The notes below the pieces were generated by a model. The model was not told where the DNA came from and made no database searches. It saw only the letters and a list, made by a program, of their open reading frames with translations. DNA of 64,000 nt from JAUYQR01 sp050632395 (GTDB lineage Bacteria; Pseudomonadota; Alphaproteobacteria; Rhodobacterales; Rhodobacteraceae), in contig NZ_CP192600.1 in the NCBI RefSeq assembly GCF_050632395.1, positions 1,240,001 through 1,304,000 of the forward strand, given 5' to 3'. Shown here piece after piece: positions 26,308 through 34,778 of this stretch. The translations under genes and the position numbers were made by a program. How positions within the stretch are numbered: position 1 is the first letter of the stretch; each line of letters starts with the position of its first letter.

Positions 26308-26606
26308 CCGGCCCTTCCGTCGGCGTCTTGCAGAATCACGCTGGGGGTATAGCCAGAGCGGATGTTGTGGACATGGACATGTGCGCCGGGCGCGATGTCG
26401 GTGGTGGCGATGCCGATGGGCATGCCGTATTTACGGATGGTTTCCCCTGCAGCAATGGCGCGGCGGGAAATCTTGTGGGCCATTGGAATGGCTGCGGTCA
26501 GTCGCACGGCGACGCCGTCCAGCGCGACCATTGTGCCCTCGGCGGCGGTGGCGCGGGCGACAAGCACGTTGTCATCGGCATGCAGTAGCAGGAAGGGGCC
26601 GGTCAT
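26304..26606 (-). CDS. UxaA-family protein, small SAF-domain part
   Basis: The protein has 100 residues with the SAF fold pattern: LLHADDNVLVARA, then AIPMAHKISRRAIAAGETIRKYGMPIGIAT and PGAHVHVHNIRS. This is the N-terminal part of altronate/galactarate dehydratases as a separate chain. It overlaps the large-part gene and the MaoC gene by 4 bases each, so the two UxaA parts should be made together and form a complex. Confidence 0.87.
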   Translation of the reverse strand: MTGPFLLLHADDNVLVARATAAEGTMVALDGVAVRLTAAIPMAHKISRRAIAAGETIRKYGMPIGIATTDIAPGAHVHVHNIRSGYTPSVILQDADGRAG

Positions 26607-27049
26607 GGGCGGCGCTCCACCATGTAGATGTGGTCAGCGACCAGCACCGTATCATTGTGCTGGTTGGTGACCGTCAGACGTTCGGTGACGCGGCCAAAGC
26701 CGGGGCGCTTTTCCATCGGCTCGGCCGCGATGATTTCCACGCGGGATCGGATGGTGTCGCCGATGAACACGGGTTTGACAAAGCGCAGCCGGTCATAGCC
26801 GTAGGAAAAGGCTACAGGGTTGATGATCGTGGCCGTCAGCCCGACGCCGATGGTGAAGACCATTGTGCCATGCGCGATGCGTTGGCCAAAGGGCAGGGTC
26901 TTGCAGAACTCGGCATCCAGATGGTGCGGGAAGAAATCGCCGGAATGGCCGGCGTGCATCACGAAATCGGTCTCGGTGATGGTGCGGCCAACGGTCTGGC
27001 GGCCATCGCCCAGGTGGAAGTCTTCGTAGTATTTGATCTGCTCAAGCAT
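26603..27049 (-). CDS. MaoC-like hydratase/dehydratase
   Basis: The protein has 148 residues, a single hot-dog domain. The active-site segment HAGHSGDFFPHHLDAEF contains the D-x4-H pair expected for R-hydratases, and FSYGYDRLRFVKPVFIGDTIRS is shared with the MaoC protein at 23791-24360. It sits between the Gfo/Idh gene (8-base overlap) and the UxaA SAF gene, so it belongs to sugar-acid breakdown. Either a CoA ester or a free acid could be the substrate. Confidence 0.87.
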   Translation of the reverse strand: MLEQIKYYEDFHLGDGRQTVGRTITETDFVMHAGHSGDFFPHHLDAEFCKTLPFGQRIAHGTMVFTIGVGLTATIINPVAFSYGYDRLRFVKPVFIGDTIRSRVEIIAAEPMEKRPGFGRVTERLTVTNQHNDTVLVADHIYMVERRP

Positions 27050-28103
27050 CGGGGGCCGCCTTTATCGGGTGCGCAGGTTTGGCCGAGCTTTCGTAAGCCG
27101 CCTCAACCAGTGACATAGTGTGCCAGGCGTCTTCGGCGCTGCCGGCGAGGGTGGCATCCTCTCCAACGGCAAAGCGCATGACCTGGGTGAAACGGCCAAG
27201 GAAGGCTTCGATGAACCAGTTGCCTTGCAGCGGGATCTGGGCCCAGTCGCTGCCGGTGTTCAGCCACAGTTCGTCCGGTTCACCCTTTGGATAATCAAGG
27301 TTGACGCCCAGCTTTATATACGCCGCGCCCTTTGTGCCGCAGATACGGAACTCACACGCCTGAAACTTGCGGCCAAAGCTGTGGTTGTGGTTGATCGACA
27401 GGGCGCAACGAACATGGGCGCCATAATCAAGGATCATCGCGCTGCGGGTGTTCGACACGGTTGATGAGGGGTGGCCGATGGTCTTGGCGTGCACGCCCAA
27501 GGGGTTGCCCAGAATATCGCGGATCATGTCGAGGTAGTGGATCGAGTGAAGCAGGATTTCCACCCGCGGCAGGTTTGCAAGGAAGGCCCAGAGGTGCCAG
27601 GGCGTGTTCACCGCCAGAAGGCCGTCGATATCCACGATCTGCCCAAGATCGCCCCTGTCGATGGCGTCCTTCAGCGCCAGAAGGGCGGGGGCAAAGCGTA
27701 ACTGGAAGTTGACCGCCGCATTCAGCCCTTTGCGGCGACAAATGCGGATGATCTGGTCCGCCGCCGCCAGGTCAGAGCCCATCGGCTTTTGCATGATCGT
27801 CACCGCGCCAACGGGCAGCGCCTCCAGCAAGGCGGGATGCGCGGCAGGCGGTACGGCAAGGTCATAGACCGCGCCCAGCCCAAGTGCCGTGGCCTCGGCC
27901 ACGCTGGGATAGGCGCGGGTGCCAAAGCGGGCAGCGACAGCGGCGGCCTTGGCCTGATCGGGGTCGTAGATTCCGGCCACTGTGAACCCCAGCCGGGCAT
28001 AGGCCGGCAGATGCGCATCCGTGACGATAGAGCCTGCGCCAAAGATCACCACGGGCAGGGAAGTACGTGGCAGGGGCAGGGATTGGCGCAGATCAGTCGA
28101 CAT
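27042..28103 (-). CDS. Gfo/Idh/MocA-family dehydrogenase with QKP in place of EKP
   Basis: The protein has 353 residues. VVIFGAGSIVTDAHLPAY is the Rossmann motif. The usual EKP is IMQKPMG: the catalytic Lys is present but Glu is replaced by Gln. SIHYLDMIRDILG supplies the active-site His. It probably oxidises the aldose imported by the upstream transporter, or epimerises it. It overlaps both neighbours (MaoC by 8 bases, mutarotase by 11), so it is part of the operon. Confidence 0.85.
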   Translation of the reverse strand: MSTDLRQSLPLPRTSLPVVIFGAGSIVTDAHLPAYARLGFTVAGIYDPDQAKAAAVAARFGTRAYPSVAEATALGLGAVYDLAVPPAAHPALLEALPVGAVTIMQKPMGSDLAAADQIIRICRRKGLNAAVNFQLRFAPALLALKDAIDRGDLGQIVDIDGLLAVNTPWHLWAFLANLPRVEILLHSIHYLDMIRDILGNPLGVHAKTIGHPSSTVSNTRSAMILDYGAHVRCALSINHNHSFGRKFQACEFRICGTKGAAYIKLGVNLDYPKGEPDELWLNTGSDWAQIPLQGNWFIEAFLGRFTQVMRFAVGEDATLAGSAEDAWHTMSLVEAAYESSAKPAHPIKAAPDA

Positions 28104-28422
28104 GGAAGATCTCGGTCAGCCCAGCCCACCATTCGCCATCCTTGCGGGTGTCCAGCGGGCGTTGCAGCGGCATGTTGATGGCCCACCAGCGTTGGGTTTC
28201 GGGATCGTCGGCCATCTTCGCCATGTCGGCGTCAAAATCGGTGCCGACATATTCGAAATACGAGAACATCAGATTCTCGGGTTCCTTCAGAAAGATCGAA
28301 TAGTTGCGGATGTTGCACTCGGCGATCTTGGCCAGAACGCCGGGCCACACGGCGGCGTGCAGGCGGCGGTATTCGGCCTTGCCCTCTTCGGAAAGGCCGA
28401 TGACGGAACCATGGCGGGTCAT
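28093..28422 (-). CDS. L-rhamnose/L-fucose mutarotase (RhaM family)
   Basis: The protein has 109 residues, the normal family length. EGKAEYRRLHAAVWPGVLAKIAECNIRNYSIFL contains the conserved Tyr and His, and the C-terminal half has QRWWAINMPLQRP. RhaM interconverts the anomers of L-rhamnose, and relatives in non-phosphorylative L-fucose operons act on L-fucose. Its presence is the best pointer to a 6-deoxy-L-sugar, or close analogue, as operon substrate. It overlaps the dehydratase gene by 4 bases. Confidence 0.88.
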   Translation of the reverse strand: MTRHGSVIGLSEEGKAEYRRLHAAVWPGVLAKIAECNIRNYSIFLKEPENLMFSYFEYVGTDFDADMAKMADDPETQRWWAINMPLQRPLDTRKDGEWWAGLTEIFHVD

Positions 28423-29528
28423 TTTGTCACCTCAAACTGGCTGCCCGGCGCTCGACGGGCGATAAGCGCGTCTTCATCCCAGTCTATGCCAAGTCCGGGC
28501 GTTGTGGGGGCAATTGCGATGCCGCCGTCCCGGGCCATCGGGGCTGCGATGTCGTCAAGCTGGGGGATGTATTCCAGCCAGGGGGCATTGGGTACGGCGC
28601 AGACCAGGCTGACGTGGATTTCCATCAGGAAATGCGGGCAGATCGACAGGTTGTGCGCCTCGGCCATGTGGGCGACCTTCAGCCAAGGTGTGATGCCACC
28701 GATCCGTGCTACGTCGGCCTGAACGATGCCGCAGGCACCGGCGGCGATGTAATCGGCGAACTGGCCGGGGGAATAAAGGCTTTCGCCCACGGCAATCGGC
28801 ACCCGGCTTTGGCGTGCAAGGCGGGCGTGGCCAGCGATGTCGTCGGCTGGCAGGGGCTCTTCGAACCAGCCGATGTTCAGCGATTCCAGCAAGGGCAGGC
28901 GGCGGGTGGCCTCGGGCCCTGTCATCGACTGGTTGGCGTCGGTCATGATCTCGTAATCCGGCCCAAGCGCCGCGCGCACGGCAGTCAGGCGGGCGGCGTC
29001 ACCGGCGACGGTAGGTTTGCCGATCTTGATCTTGGACCCAAGGAAACCGGCCTGCCGCATGGCAAGCGCATCGTCTACAAGGGCGGCGGGTTCGATGTGC
29101 AGCCAGCCGCCCTCGGTGGAATACATCGGCACCCGGGTCTTTGCGCCCCCAGCCAGAAGGTGCAGCGGCAGGCCGGCGCGTTTGCCGCGCAGATCCCACA
29201 GGGCCGTGTCAATGGCGGCAAGGGCCAGCGACATGATCGGCCCTACGGCGGTGGCGTGGCTGGTGAACAGAAGATCGCGCCAGATCGCCTCGATCGCCTC
29301 GGCTTCGCGCCACATCAGGGCGGGAAGGAGGGTGTGGCGCAGAAGGGCAAGGATAGAAGGGCCGCCATCACCGATGGTGTAGGAATAGCCCCGCCCGCTG
29401 GCGCCTTCGGCATCGGTCAGGGTGACGAAAATGGTTTCCTGGCTTTTGAAGCTTTGGATGGCGTCGGTGCGGCGGACCTTGGGCACCAGATCGACAAGGA
29501 AGGCTTCGGCCTTTTCGATGCGTGGCAT
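28419..29528 (-). CDS. Enolase-superfamily sugar-acid dehydratase, mandelate racemase subgroup
   Basis: The protein has 369 residues. Catalytic bases K166/K168 (SKIKIG), metal ligands D197 (TDANQ), E223 (FEEPL) and E249 (GES), and H299 (CPHF) define the mandelate racemase subgroup. Members dehydrate aldonates and aldarates such as L-fuconate, L-rhamnonate, talarate or galactarate to 2-keto-3-deoxy acids. The length is shorter than typical L-fuconate dehydratases (about 440), so the exact acid is uncertain. It directly precedes the mutarotase gene and follows the importer ATPase gene by 1 base. Confidence 0.88.
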   Translation of the reverse strand: MPRIEKAEAFLVDLVPKVRRTDAIQSFKSQETIFVTLTDAEGASGRGYSYTIGDGGPSILALLRHTLLPALMWREAEAIEAIWRDLLFTSHATAVGPIMSLALAAIDTALWDLRGKRAGLPLHLLAGGAKTRVPMYSTEGGWLHIEPAALVDDALAMRQAGFLGSKIKIGKPTVAGDAARLTAVRAALGPDYEIMTDANQSMTGPEATRRLPLLESLNIGWFEEPLPADDIAGHARLARQSRVPIAVGESLYSPGQFADYIAAGACGIVQADVARIGGITPWLKVAHMAEAHNLSICPHFLMEIHVSLVCAVPNAPWLEYIPQLDDIAAPMARDGGIAIAPTTPGLGIDWDEDALIARRAPGSQFEVTK

Positions 29529-29529
29529 G

Positions 29530-30615
29530 TCAGATCCTTAGGGTGGCGCCGGTCGCGGCGTCGAACAGGTGGCATTTGTCCAGCGCGATGCCGAAGCGCA
29601 GGCGTTCGCCCATCGCGACGGGGCGGGGGTTCAGCATCTTGGCCTGCACCTCAACCCCGGACAAGGTGGCGAACAGCAGCGTTTCGGTGCCAAGGGGTTC
29701 GGTCAGGGTCACGGGCATGTCCACATAGGCCATATGCGCGGTGGGCGGCATCGAATGGCCTTCTGGCATGATGTTGTCGGCGCGCACGCCGAAGTGGACG
29801 GCTTGCCCGTCGACCACCTTGGCACTGGGCGGCAGCGGAATCTGCGTGCCGTCGGACAGGCTGACCTGCCCGTTGCTGACAGTGCCCGGCAAAAGGTTCA
29901 TGGGCGGCGAGCCGATGAAGGTGGCCACGAACGAATTCACGGGTCGTTCGAACACGTCAAGCGGGGTGCCGATCTGGACGATATGGCCATCGCGCATGAT
30001 CACGATGCGGTCGGCCAGGGTCATCGCCTCGATCTGGTCATGGGTGACGTAGATGATCGTGGTGCCGACCTTCTGGTGCAGACGCTTGATTTCCACCCGC
30101 ATCTGGGTGCGGAGTTTGGCGTCAAGGTTGGACAGCGGTTCATCGAACAGGAACACGTCGGGGTGGCGCACGATGGCGCGGCCCATCGCGACGCGCTGCC
30201 GCTGGCCGCCGGAAAGCTGGCCGGGCTTACGGGCCAGAAGCGGGGTCAGCGACAGGATTTCCGCCGCCTCGGCCACTGCCTTTTCGATCTCCGCCTTCGA
30301 CCGCTTGGCAATGTGCAGCGAAAAGCCAAGGTTCTCGGCCACCGTCATGTGCGGGTAAAGCGCGTAGTTCTGGAACACCATGGAGATGTTGCGATCGCGC
30401 GGTGGCAGGTCGTTGACCACCCGGTTGCCGATCTGGACGGTGCCGTCCGAGATATCTTCCAGCCCGGCGATCATGCGCAGGGTGGTTGACTTGCCGCAGC
30501 CGGAAGGCCCGACCAGCACCACGAATTCGCCATGTGCGATATCAAGGTTGATCGCGTGGACGACTGGCAGCGCCCCGTAATTCTTGACGACGTCCCGCAG
30601 GACCACTTCAGCCAT
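29530..30615 (-). CDS. Sugar ABC importer ATPase (MalK/UgpC type)
   Basis: The protein has 361 residues. Walker A is GPSGCGKST, the Q-loop MVFQNYALYPHM, the signature LSGGQRQRVAMGRA and Walker B VFLFDEPLSNLD. The C-terminal TOBE-type regulatory domain (about 240-361, with FGVRADNIMPEG) is that of carbohydrate uptake family 1 importers. It energises the two permeases encoded upstream, from which it is separated by 3 bases. Confidence 0.93.
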   Translation of the reverse strand: MAEVVLRDVVKNYGALPVVHAINLDIAHGEFVVLVGPSGCGKSTTLRMIAGLEDISDGTVQIGNRVVNDLPPRDRNISMVFQNYALYPHMTVAENLGFSLHIAKRSKAEIEKAVAEAAEILSLTPLLARKPGQLSGGQRQRVAMGRAIVRHPDVFLFDEPLSNLDAKLRTQMRVEIKRLHQKVGTTIIYVTHDQIEAMTLADRIVIMRDGHIVQIGTPLDVFERPVNSFVATFIGSPPMNLLPGTVSNGQVSLSDGTQIPLPPSAKVVDGQAVHFGVRADNIMPEGHSMPPTAHMAYVDMPVTLTEPLGTETLLFATLSGVEVQAKMLNPRPVAMGERLRFGIALDKCHLFDAATGATLRI

Positions 30616-30618
30616 GTC

Positions 30619-31485
30619 TTATCCTTTCACGCCGCCAAAGGTCAGCCCGGCGATGAGGTGTTTCTGCACAAGGAAGGTCAGCAAGAGCGCAGGGATGATC
30701 ATCAAGACCGCCAGCGCACACATGCCCCCCCAGTTGAGGGTGAATTGCGACGTGAAATCCATCAGCCCGACTGGCATGGTTTTCGAATTGAGCGAGCGGG
30801 TCAGCTGGCTGGCCAGAGCGTATTCGTTCCAGCTGGTCAGGAAGGCGAATATGCCGGCGCTGGCGATGCCGGCGCGGGCGACCGGAAACTCCACCTTCCA
30901 GAACGCCTGCCAGCGGGTGCATCCGTCAATCTCGGCCGCCTCGGCCAATTCCTTGGGCACTTGCCGGAAGAAGCCGTCGATCAGCCAGATGGTGAAGGGG
31001 ATATTCAGCGCGACATAGATCAGGATCATGCCGAAATGGGTGTCGATGATCCCCAAACGTCCGTAAAGGATGAAGAGCGGCAGCGACAGCGCCACGCCGG
31101 GCACGGCGCGGGTAACCATAAGGCCGACGAAGATCGCCGATTTGCCCGGGATGCAGTAGCGCGCGAAGGCATACCCCCCGGCCATTCCGATCAGCAGCGC
31201 GATGACGGTCGAGGTCAGCGAGATGATCAGCGAGTTCCAGAAGTAGGTCAGCACCGGCACGCCGCCCGACCCGGCCCCGGCGAACATTGCGCGGTAGTGG
31301 TCAAGGTTCAGCTCGTTCGGGATCCAGACCGGTGGCTTGGCCATGATCTCGACCGTGGGGCGGAAGCTGTTCAGCACCACCCATAGGCCGGGCAGGCAGA
31401 TCACGGTCATTGCAAGAAAAAGGCCGATGAAGTGGCTTGTCTTCAGCAGACGGCGGCGGATGCGGTGGTTGCGGCCCTGGTCCAT
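30619..31485 (-). CDS. Sugar ABC importer permease (MalG type)
   Basis: The protein has 288 residues and six membrane segments. The EAA loop contacting the ATPase is EAAEIDGCTRWQAFWKVEFPVARAG. ATG 31485 has GGGGGA about 8 bases upstream; an in-frame start at 31506 would overlap the preceding gene by 17 bases and lacks a better site. It pairs with the MalF-type permease at 31490-32386. Confidence 0.9.
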   Translation of the reverse strand: MDQGRNHRIRRRLLKTSHFIGLFLAMTVICLPGLWVVLNSFRPTVEIMAKPPVWIPNELNLDHYRAMFAGAGSGGVPVLTYFWNSLIISLTSTVIALLIGMAGGYAFARYCIPGKSAIFVGLMVTRAVPGVALSLPLFILYGRLGIIDTHFGMILIYVALNIPFTIWLIDGFFRQVPKELAEAAEIDGCTRWQAFWKVEFPVARAGIASAGIFAFLTSWNEYALASQLTRSLNSKTMPVGLMDFTSQFTLNWGGMCALAVLMIIPALLLTFLVQKHLIAGLTFGGVKG

Positions 31486-31489
31486 GGCG

Positions 31490-32386
31490 TCAATCCCCCA
31501 TGCCAAGCGAGTTCCGCGCCGTGGTCAGCTTGCGGAAGAAATAGACTGTGAAGGCGATGGCAAGGAGGATCGAGATGTAGCCCATGGCATTGGCGTAGCC
31601 CATCCGGGCATCGACATAGCCGGTACGGCCGATCAGCGTCCACAACAGTTCGGTCCGCCTTGCGGGGCCGCCTGCGGTCATCACCTGCACGATGTCATAG
31701 GCGCGCGCCACGTCCAGAGACCGGATTGCCATTGCGATGTAGATGAAGGGCATCAGGAACGGCAGCGTCACATAGCGGAACGTCTGCCACGGGGTGCAGC
31801 CATCGACGCGGGCGGCCTCGACCGGGTCTTGCGGGGTGGCAAAAAGGCCCGCCAGGATCAGGATCGCGAAGACCGAGGTTGAACTCCACACCTCGGCCAC
31901 GACGATCGAGATGAAGGCAAGGTTGGCGTCCACCAGCCACGGAATTGCGACGTCGGTCAGGCCCAGCGATTGCAGCGCGTTGTTCAAGAGGCCCACGTTG
32001 TCGTTGAATATGAACTTGAACTGAAAACCCACGAGAATGGGCGAAAACATCATCGGAAACATCATCATGGTGCGCAAAAGGCGTTGCCCGCGCGTGACCT
32101 TGGCCACCATCAGCGCAAGGCCAAGGCCCAGCAGCATTTCAAGGTTCAAGGCGACGGTGAGAAGCAGCACGGTGCGCCCGAAGGCGGCCCAGAAGTTCGC
32201 GTCACCGATGGCCTTTGCGTAGTTGGCGGTGCCGACCCATCTGGTGATCGTTTCCGGCCGCGTCAGGTGAAAGGCGGTGAAGCTGGAATACAGGCTGAGG
32301 ACGAGGGGAACAACGATGACCGCAGCCAAGATCACGAAGGCCGGCATCAAAAGCAGCAGCCAGGGGGGAAGGCGCAAGCGATACAT
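31490..32386 (-). CDS. Sugar ABC importer permease (MalF type)
   Basis: The protein has 298 residues from ATG 32386 (MYRLRLPPWLLLLMPAF), with six membrane segments. The EAA loop reads EAARVDGCTPWQTFRYVTLPFLMP. A longer in-frame start at 32452 would put the intercistronic hairpin at 32413-32440 inside the coding region, so the shorter form is preferred. It forms the channel with the MalG-type protein. Confidence 0.88.
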   Translation of the reverse strand: MYRLRLPPWLLLLMPAFVILAAVIVVPLVLSLYSSFTAFHLTRPETITRWVGTANYAKAIGDANFWAAFGRTVLLLTVALNLEMLLGLGLALMVAKVTRGQRLLRTMMMFPMMFSPILVGFQFKFIFNDNVGLLNNALQSLGLTDVAIPWLVDANLAFISIVVAEVWSSTSVFAILILAGLFATPQDPVEAARVDGCTPWQTFRYVTLPFLMPFIYIAMAIRSLDVARAYDIVQVMTAGGPARRTELLWTLIGRTGYVDARMGYANAMGYISILLAIAFTVYFFRKLTTARNSLGMGD

Positions 32387-32412
32387 CAGGGGTCTTTCCG
32401 CAGGATAGGGAG

Positions 32413-32440
32413 AAGCGGCGCCGGGGAGAAGGCGCCGCTT
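32413..32440 (-). terminator. Intercistronic hairpin between binding-protein and permease genes
   Basis: A perfect 10-base-pair stem AAGCGGCGCC/GGCGCCGCTT (32413-32422 and 32431-32440) with an 8-base loop lies 20 bases after the binding-protein stop. No T-run follows in the - direction. It fits differential expression: more binding protein than permease. Confidence 0.7.
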
Positions 32441-32459
32441 CCGATGCGTCATAGAAGGA

Positions 32460-33770
32460 TCAGTAGACCCCGTTCTCGCGCATCAGTTGGTCCACCGCAT
32501 CCGACGCGGTTTGCAGCGCCTCATCCACCGTCTTGTCACCCAGAATTGCTGCCTGAAGCTCCGGGTAGATCAGGTTCGTCGCCTCGATCCAGTAGGGGGT
32601 CTTCGGCACCGGGAACGCGGTCTTGGCGGTTTCCTGGAAGGCGGCCAGAACCTCGGCCTTGTAAGGGTCTGATGCAGCTTGGGAGATCACATAATCCCAG
32701 ACCGCGGTGCGGGTAGGCAGGGGACCGGCGCTGGATTCCAGCTTTTGGCTGTCCTCATTGGTCAGGAAATCGACCAGCGAGGCGGCTGCTTCCTTGTGGG
32801 CGCAGGCTTCGGTGACGGAAAAGCCATGGAAGCCTGACCAGCCGGTGCGCACGCCTGCCGACCCTTTGGGTGCAGGGGCCACGCCCACGTTGCCGGCAGC
32901 CTTGGAGGCCGCAGGATCGTTGAAGAAACCCGACCATCCGGGCCAATCAAGGTTCAGCGCAATGGTGCCGGAAGCAAAGCCGTTGCCAAGGTCATCCCAC
33001 AGATAGTTCGTCGTGCCGGGCGGAACCGCACCAGCCTTGTAGAGATCGACAAACCATTGCAGCGCTGCCTTGCCCGCATCCGAGTTGAACGCCGGAGAGA
33101 AGTCATCGTTGAACATCGCGCCGCCGTTGGCGACGATCAGTTCATAGAAGCGGCCGGCGATGCCTTCTTCCTTGCCCGCATACTGCGTGCCGTAGAAGTT
33201 CGGCGGATCGGCAAAGAAGATCGCCTGATCGCGGAACTGGTCCCACGTTTCCGGCACGGCAAGGTCGTAGCCATACTTGGCCTTGAACGCCTCGGCCTTG
33301 GCGGGGTCGGCGTAAAGCGACTTCTGGTAATACAGTGCCGAGACGTCGAACTGGGCGCGCGGCAGCATCACCAGTTTGCCGTCCAGCGTGGCGGCGGCGA
33401 TGTTGGCCGGCACGAAGCCCGCCACGGTTTCCGCCGGGACAAGCGCCGTCAGGTCGGCGTAAAGGGCCGGGTATTGCGGTGCGAAGGACGAATGGTTCGA
33501 CCCGACGCACCAGGTGATCGCACCGGCCGCGATGTCGGCCTTGAATTCCTTGTCCAGCTCGAAGTGGTTCTTCTGGCTGACGATGTTCACCTTGGCGCCG
33601 GTGGCGGCTTCCCATTCGGCGATGCGGCCGTAAAGTGCCTCATACTGCTGGCCGCCGATCAGTTTGGCGTCGATCGTGATGCCGGCAAACTCGCCCTCCG
33701 CCAGTGCTGCGGTGGCAAGCCCAAGTCCTGCTGCAAGTGCAAGCACGCTGCTGGCCGTGAATTTCCTCAT
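32460..33770 (-). CDS. Periplasmic sugar-binding protein of the MalE type (SBP family 1)
   Basis: The protein has 436 residues. MRKFTASSVLALAAGLGLATAALA is a Sec signal peptide, cut after ALA near residue 24. ATG 33770 has GGAGAGGAAG immediately upstream, so the longer frame from 33854 is not used. The mature part shows family 1 features: YDLAVPETWDQFRDQAIFFAD, ANGGAMFNDD, PAFNSDAGKAALQWFVDLYK and a C-terminal helical lobe. It is the first gene of the operon and captures the sugar for the MalFGK-type complex. The ligand is inferred to be a deoxysugar, sugar acid or small glycoside. Confidence 0.9.
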   Translation of the reverse strand: MRKFTASSVLALAAGLGLATAALAEGEFAGITIDAKLIGGQQYEALYGRIAEWEAATGAKVNIVSQKNHFELDKEFKADIAAGAITWCVGSNHSSFAPQYPALYADLTALVPAETVAGFVPANIAAATLDGKLVMLPRAQFDVSALYYQKSLYADPAKAEAFKAKYGYDLAVPETWDQFRDQAIFFADPPNFYGTQYAGKEEGIAGRFYELIVANGGAMFNDDFSPAFNSDAGKAALQWFVDLYKAGAVPPGTTNYLWDDLGNGFASGTIALNLDWPGWSGFFNDPAASKAAGNVGVAPAPKGSAGVRTGWSGFHGFSVTEACAHKEAAASLVDFLTNEDSQKLESSAGPLPTRTAVWDYVISQAASDPYKAEVLAAFQETAKTAFPVPKTPYWIEATNLIYPELQAAILGDKTVDEALQTASDAVDQLMRENGVY

Positions 33771-33863
33771 CTTCCTCTCCTCCCGTTGGTTCTGTCTGTC
33801 ATGGGCCTGGGTCTGCCGGGCCTGCCGTAGTGCTTTCATATTCGGAACTGTCATTCATAGATA

Positions 33864-33890
33864 AACTTGACAGCTTGCCCGAGTCAAGTT
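33864..33890. promoter_or_regulatory. Operator candidate: AACTTGAC-N11-GTCAAGTT
   Basis: A perfect 8-base inverted repeat (arms 33864-33871 and 33883-33890, spacer 11) lies in the 162-base gap between the divergent binding-protein operon (start 33770) and the lactonase gene (start 33933). On the - strand the right arm overlaps a TTGACT that could be a -35 box, so a bound repressor would block the importer operon. No regulator gene lies in this module; the IclR gene at 20559-21374 or an external regulator may act here. Confidence 0.6.
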
Positions 33891-33932
33891 CGACTGCATG
33901 GACAAAGAGTTTGTCGATGAAGGACGGGAATC

Positions 33933-34766
33933 ATGATCTTTGACACGCACCTGCATCTGATCGACCGCGCCCGGCTAAGCTATCCTTGGCTTGCGGGCCT
34001 GCCGCCTCTGGACCGGGACTGGGATTTCGACAGCTATTGTCAGACGGCGGCGCGGCTGGGCATAACGGACGTGCTGCACATGGAAGTGGATGTGGCCGAG
34101 GCGGATATCGACGCCGAAACCCTCAAGATCGCCGAGTTGATGGCCCGCCCCGGCAGCCCCCTGCGCGGCGCGATCAGCGCGGCCCGGCCCGAGGGCGCAG
34201 GTTTTGAGAGCTGGCTGGAGCGGGTGGACCACAGCACCGTCAAGGGCGTGCGGCGAGTGCTGCATGTGGTTCCGGATGAGGTGTCGCAGACGCAGCTTTT
34301 CCGGCAGAACGTCCGCCGGCTTGGGCTGGCGGGCTTGCCCTTCGACATCTGCATGTTGGAACGGCAGCTGCCGCTAGCCGCCGATCTGGTGGATGCCTGC
34401 ACTGACACCACCTTCGTGCTGGACCATTGCGGTGTTCCGGCTATAGGGGGGGGTGACTTTGCCCATTGGGCGGCGCAGGTCACCGACCTTGCCCGCCGCC
34501 CCAATCTGAATGCCAAGGTTTCAGGCATCACTGCCTATGGGCCAGCCGACTGGACGGCTGAAACCCTGCGGCCCTACGTCCGGCATGTGATCGAAAGCTT
34601 TGGGCCGGCGCGCGTGGTCTGGGGGTCTGACAGCCCGGTCTGCACGCTGCAATCTTCGCTGCCGGAATGGGTGGCGGTAACGTATCTGCTGCTGGCCGAA
34701 CTGACTGCCGACGAACGCGCGGGCATCCTGCACCGCAATGCCCGCCGGCTGTGGCTGGGGCGCTAG
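33933..34766 (+). CDS. Amidohydrolase-superfamily sugar lactonase (L-fucono-1,5-lactonase-like, COG3618)
   Basis: The protein has 277 residues. The metal-binding motif is DTHLHL (H6, H8), followed by DHCG, KVSGITAYGPADWT and VVWGSDSPVC, the usual order of COG3618 TIM-barrel lactonases. These open the lactones made when a sugar dehydrogenase oxidises L-fucose, L-rhamnose or L-galactose. It is divergent from, and probably co-regulated with, the - strand operon that carries the dehydrogenases and dehydratase. Confidence 0.87.
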   Translation: MIFDTHLHLIDRARLSYPWLAGLPPLDRDWDFDSYCQTAARLGITDVLHMEVDVAEADIDAETLKIAELMARPGSPLRGAISAARPEGAGFESWLERVDHSTVKGVRRVLHVVPDEVSQTQLFRQNVRRLGLAGLPFDICMLERQLPLAADLVDACTDTTFVLDHCGVPAIGGGDFAHWAAQVTDLARRPNLNAKVSGITAYGPADWTAETLRPYVRHVIESFGPARVVWGSDSPVCTLQSSLPEWVAVTYLLLAELTADERAGILHRNARRLWLGR

Positions 34767-34778
34767 GTCCCGAATGAG

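Noticed and set aside
28419..29528. Assignment as L-fuconate dehydratase specifically
   Set aside because: The catalytic set fits the mandelate racemase subgroup, but the length (369) and the limited resolution by eye do not allow a single substrate to be named.
33864..33890. The AACTTGAC inverted repeat as a terminator
   Set aside because: It lies between two divergent gene starts and has a long loop and no T-run, so an operator is the better reading.
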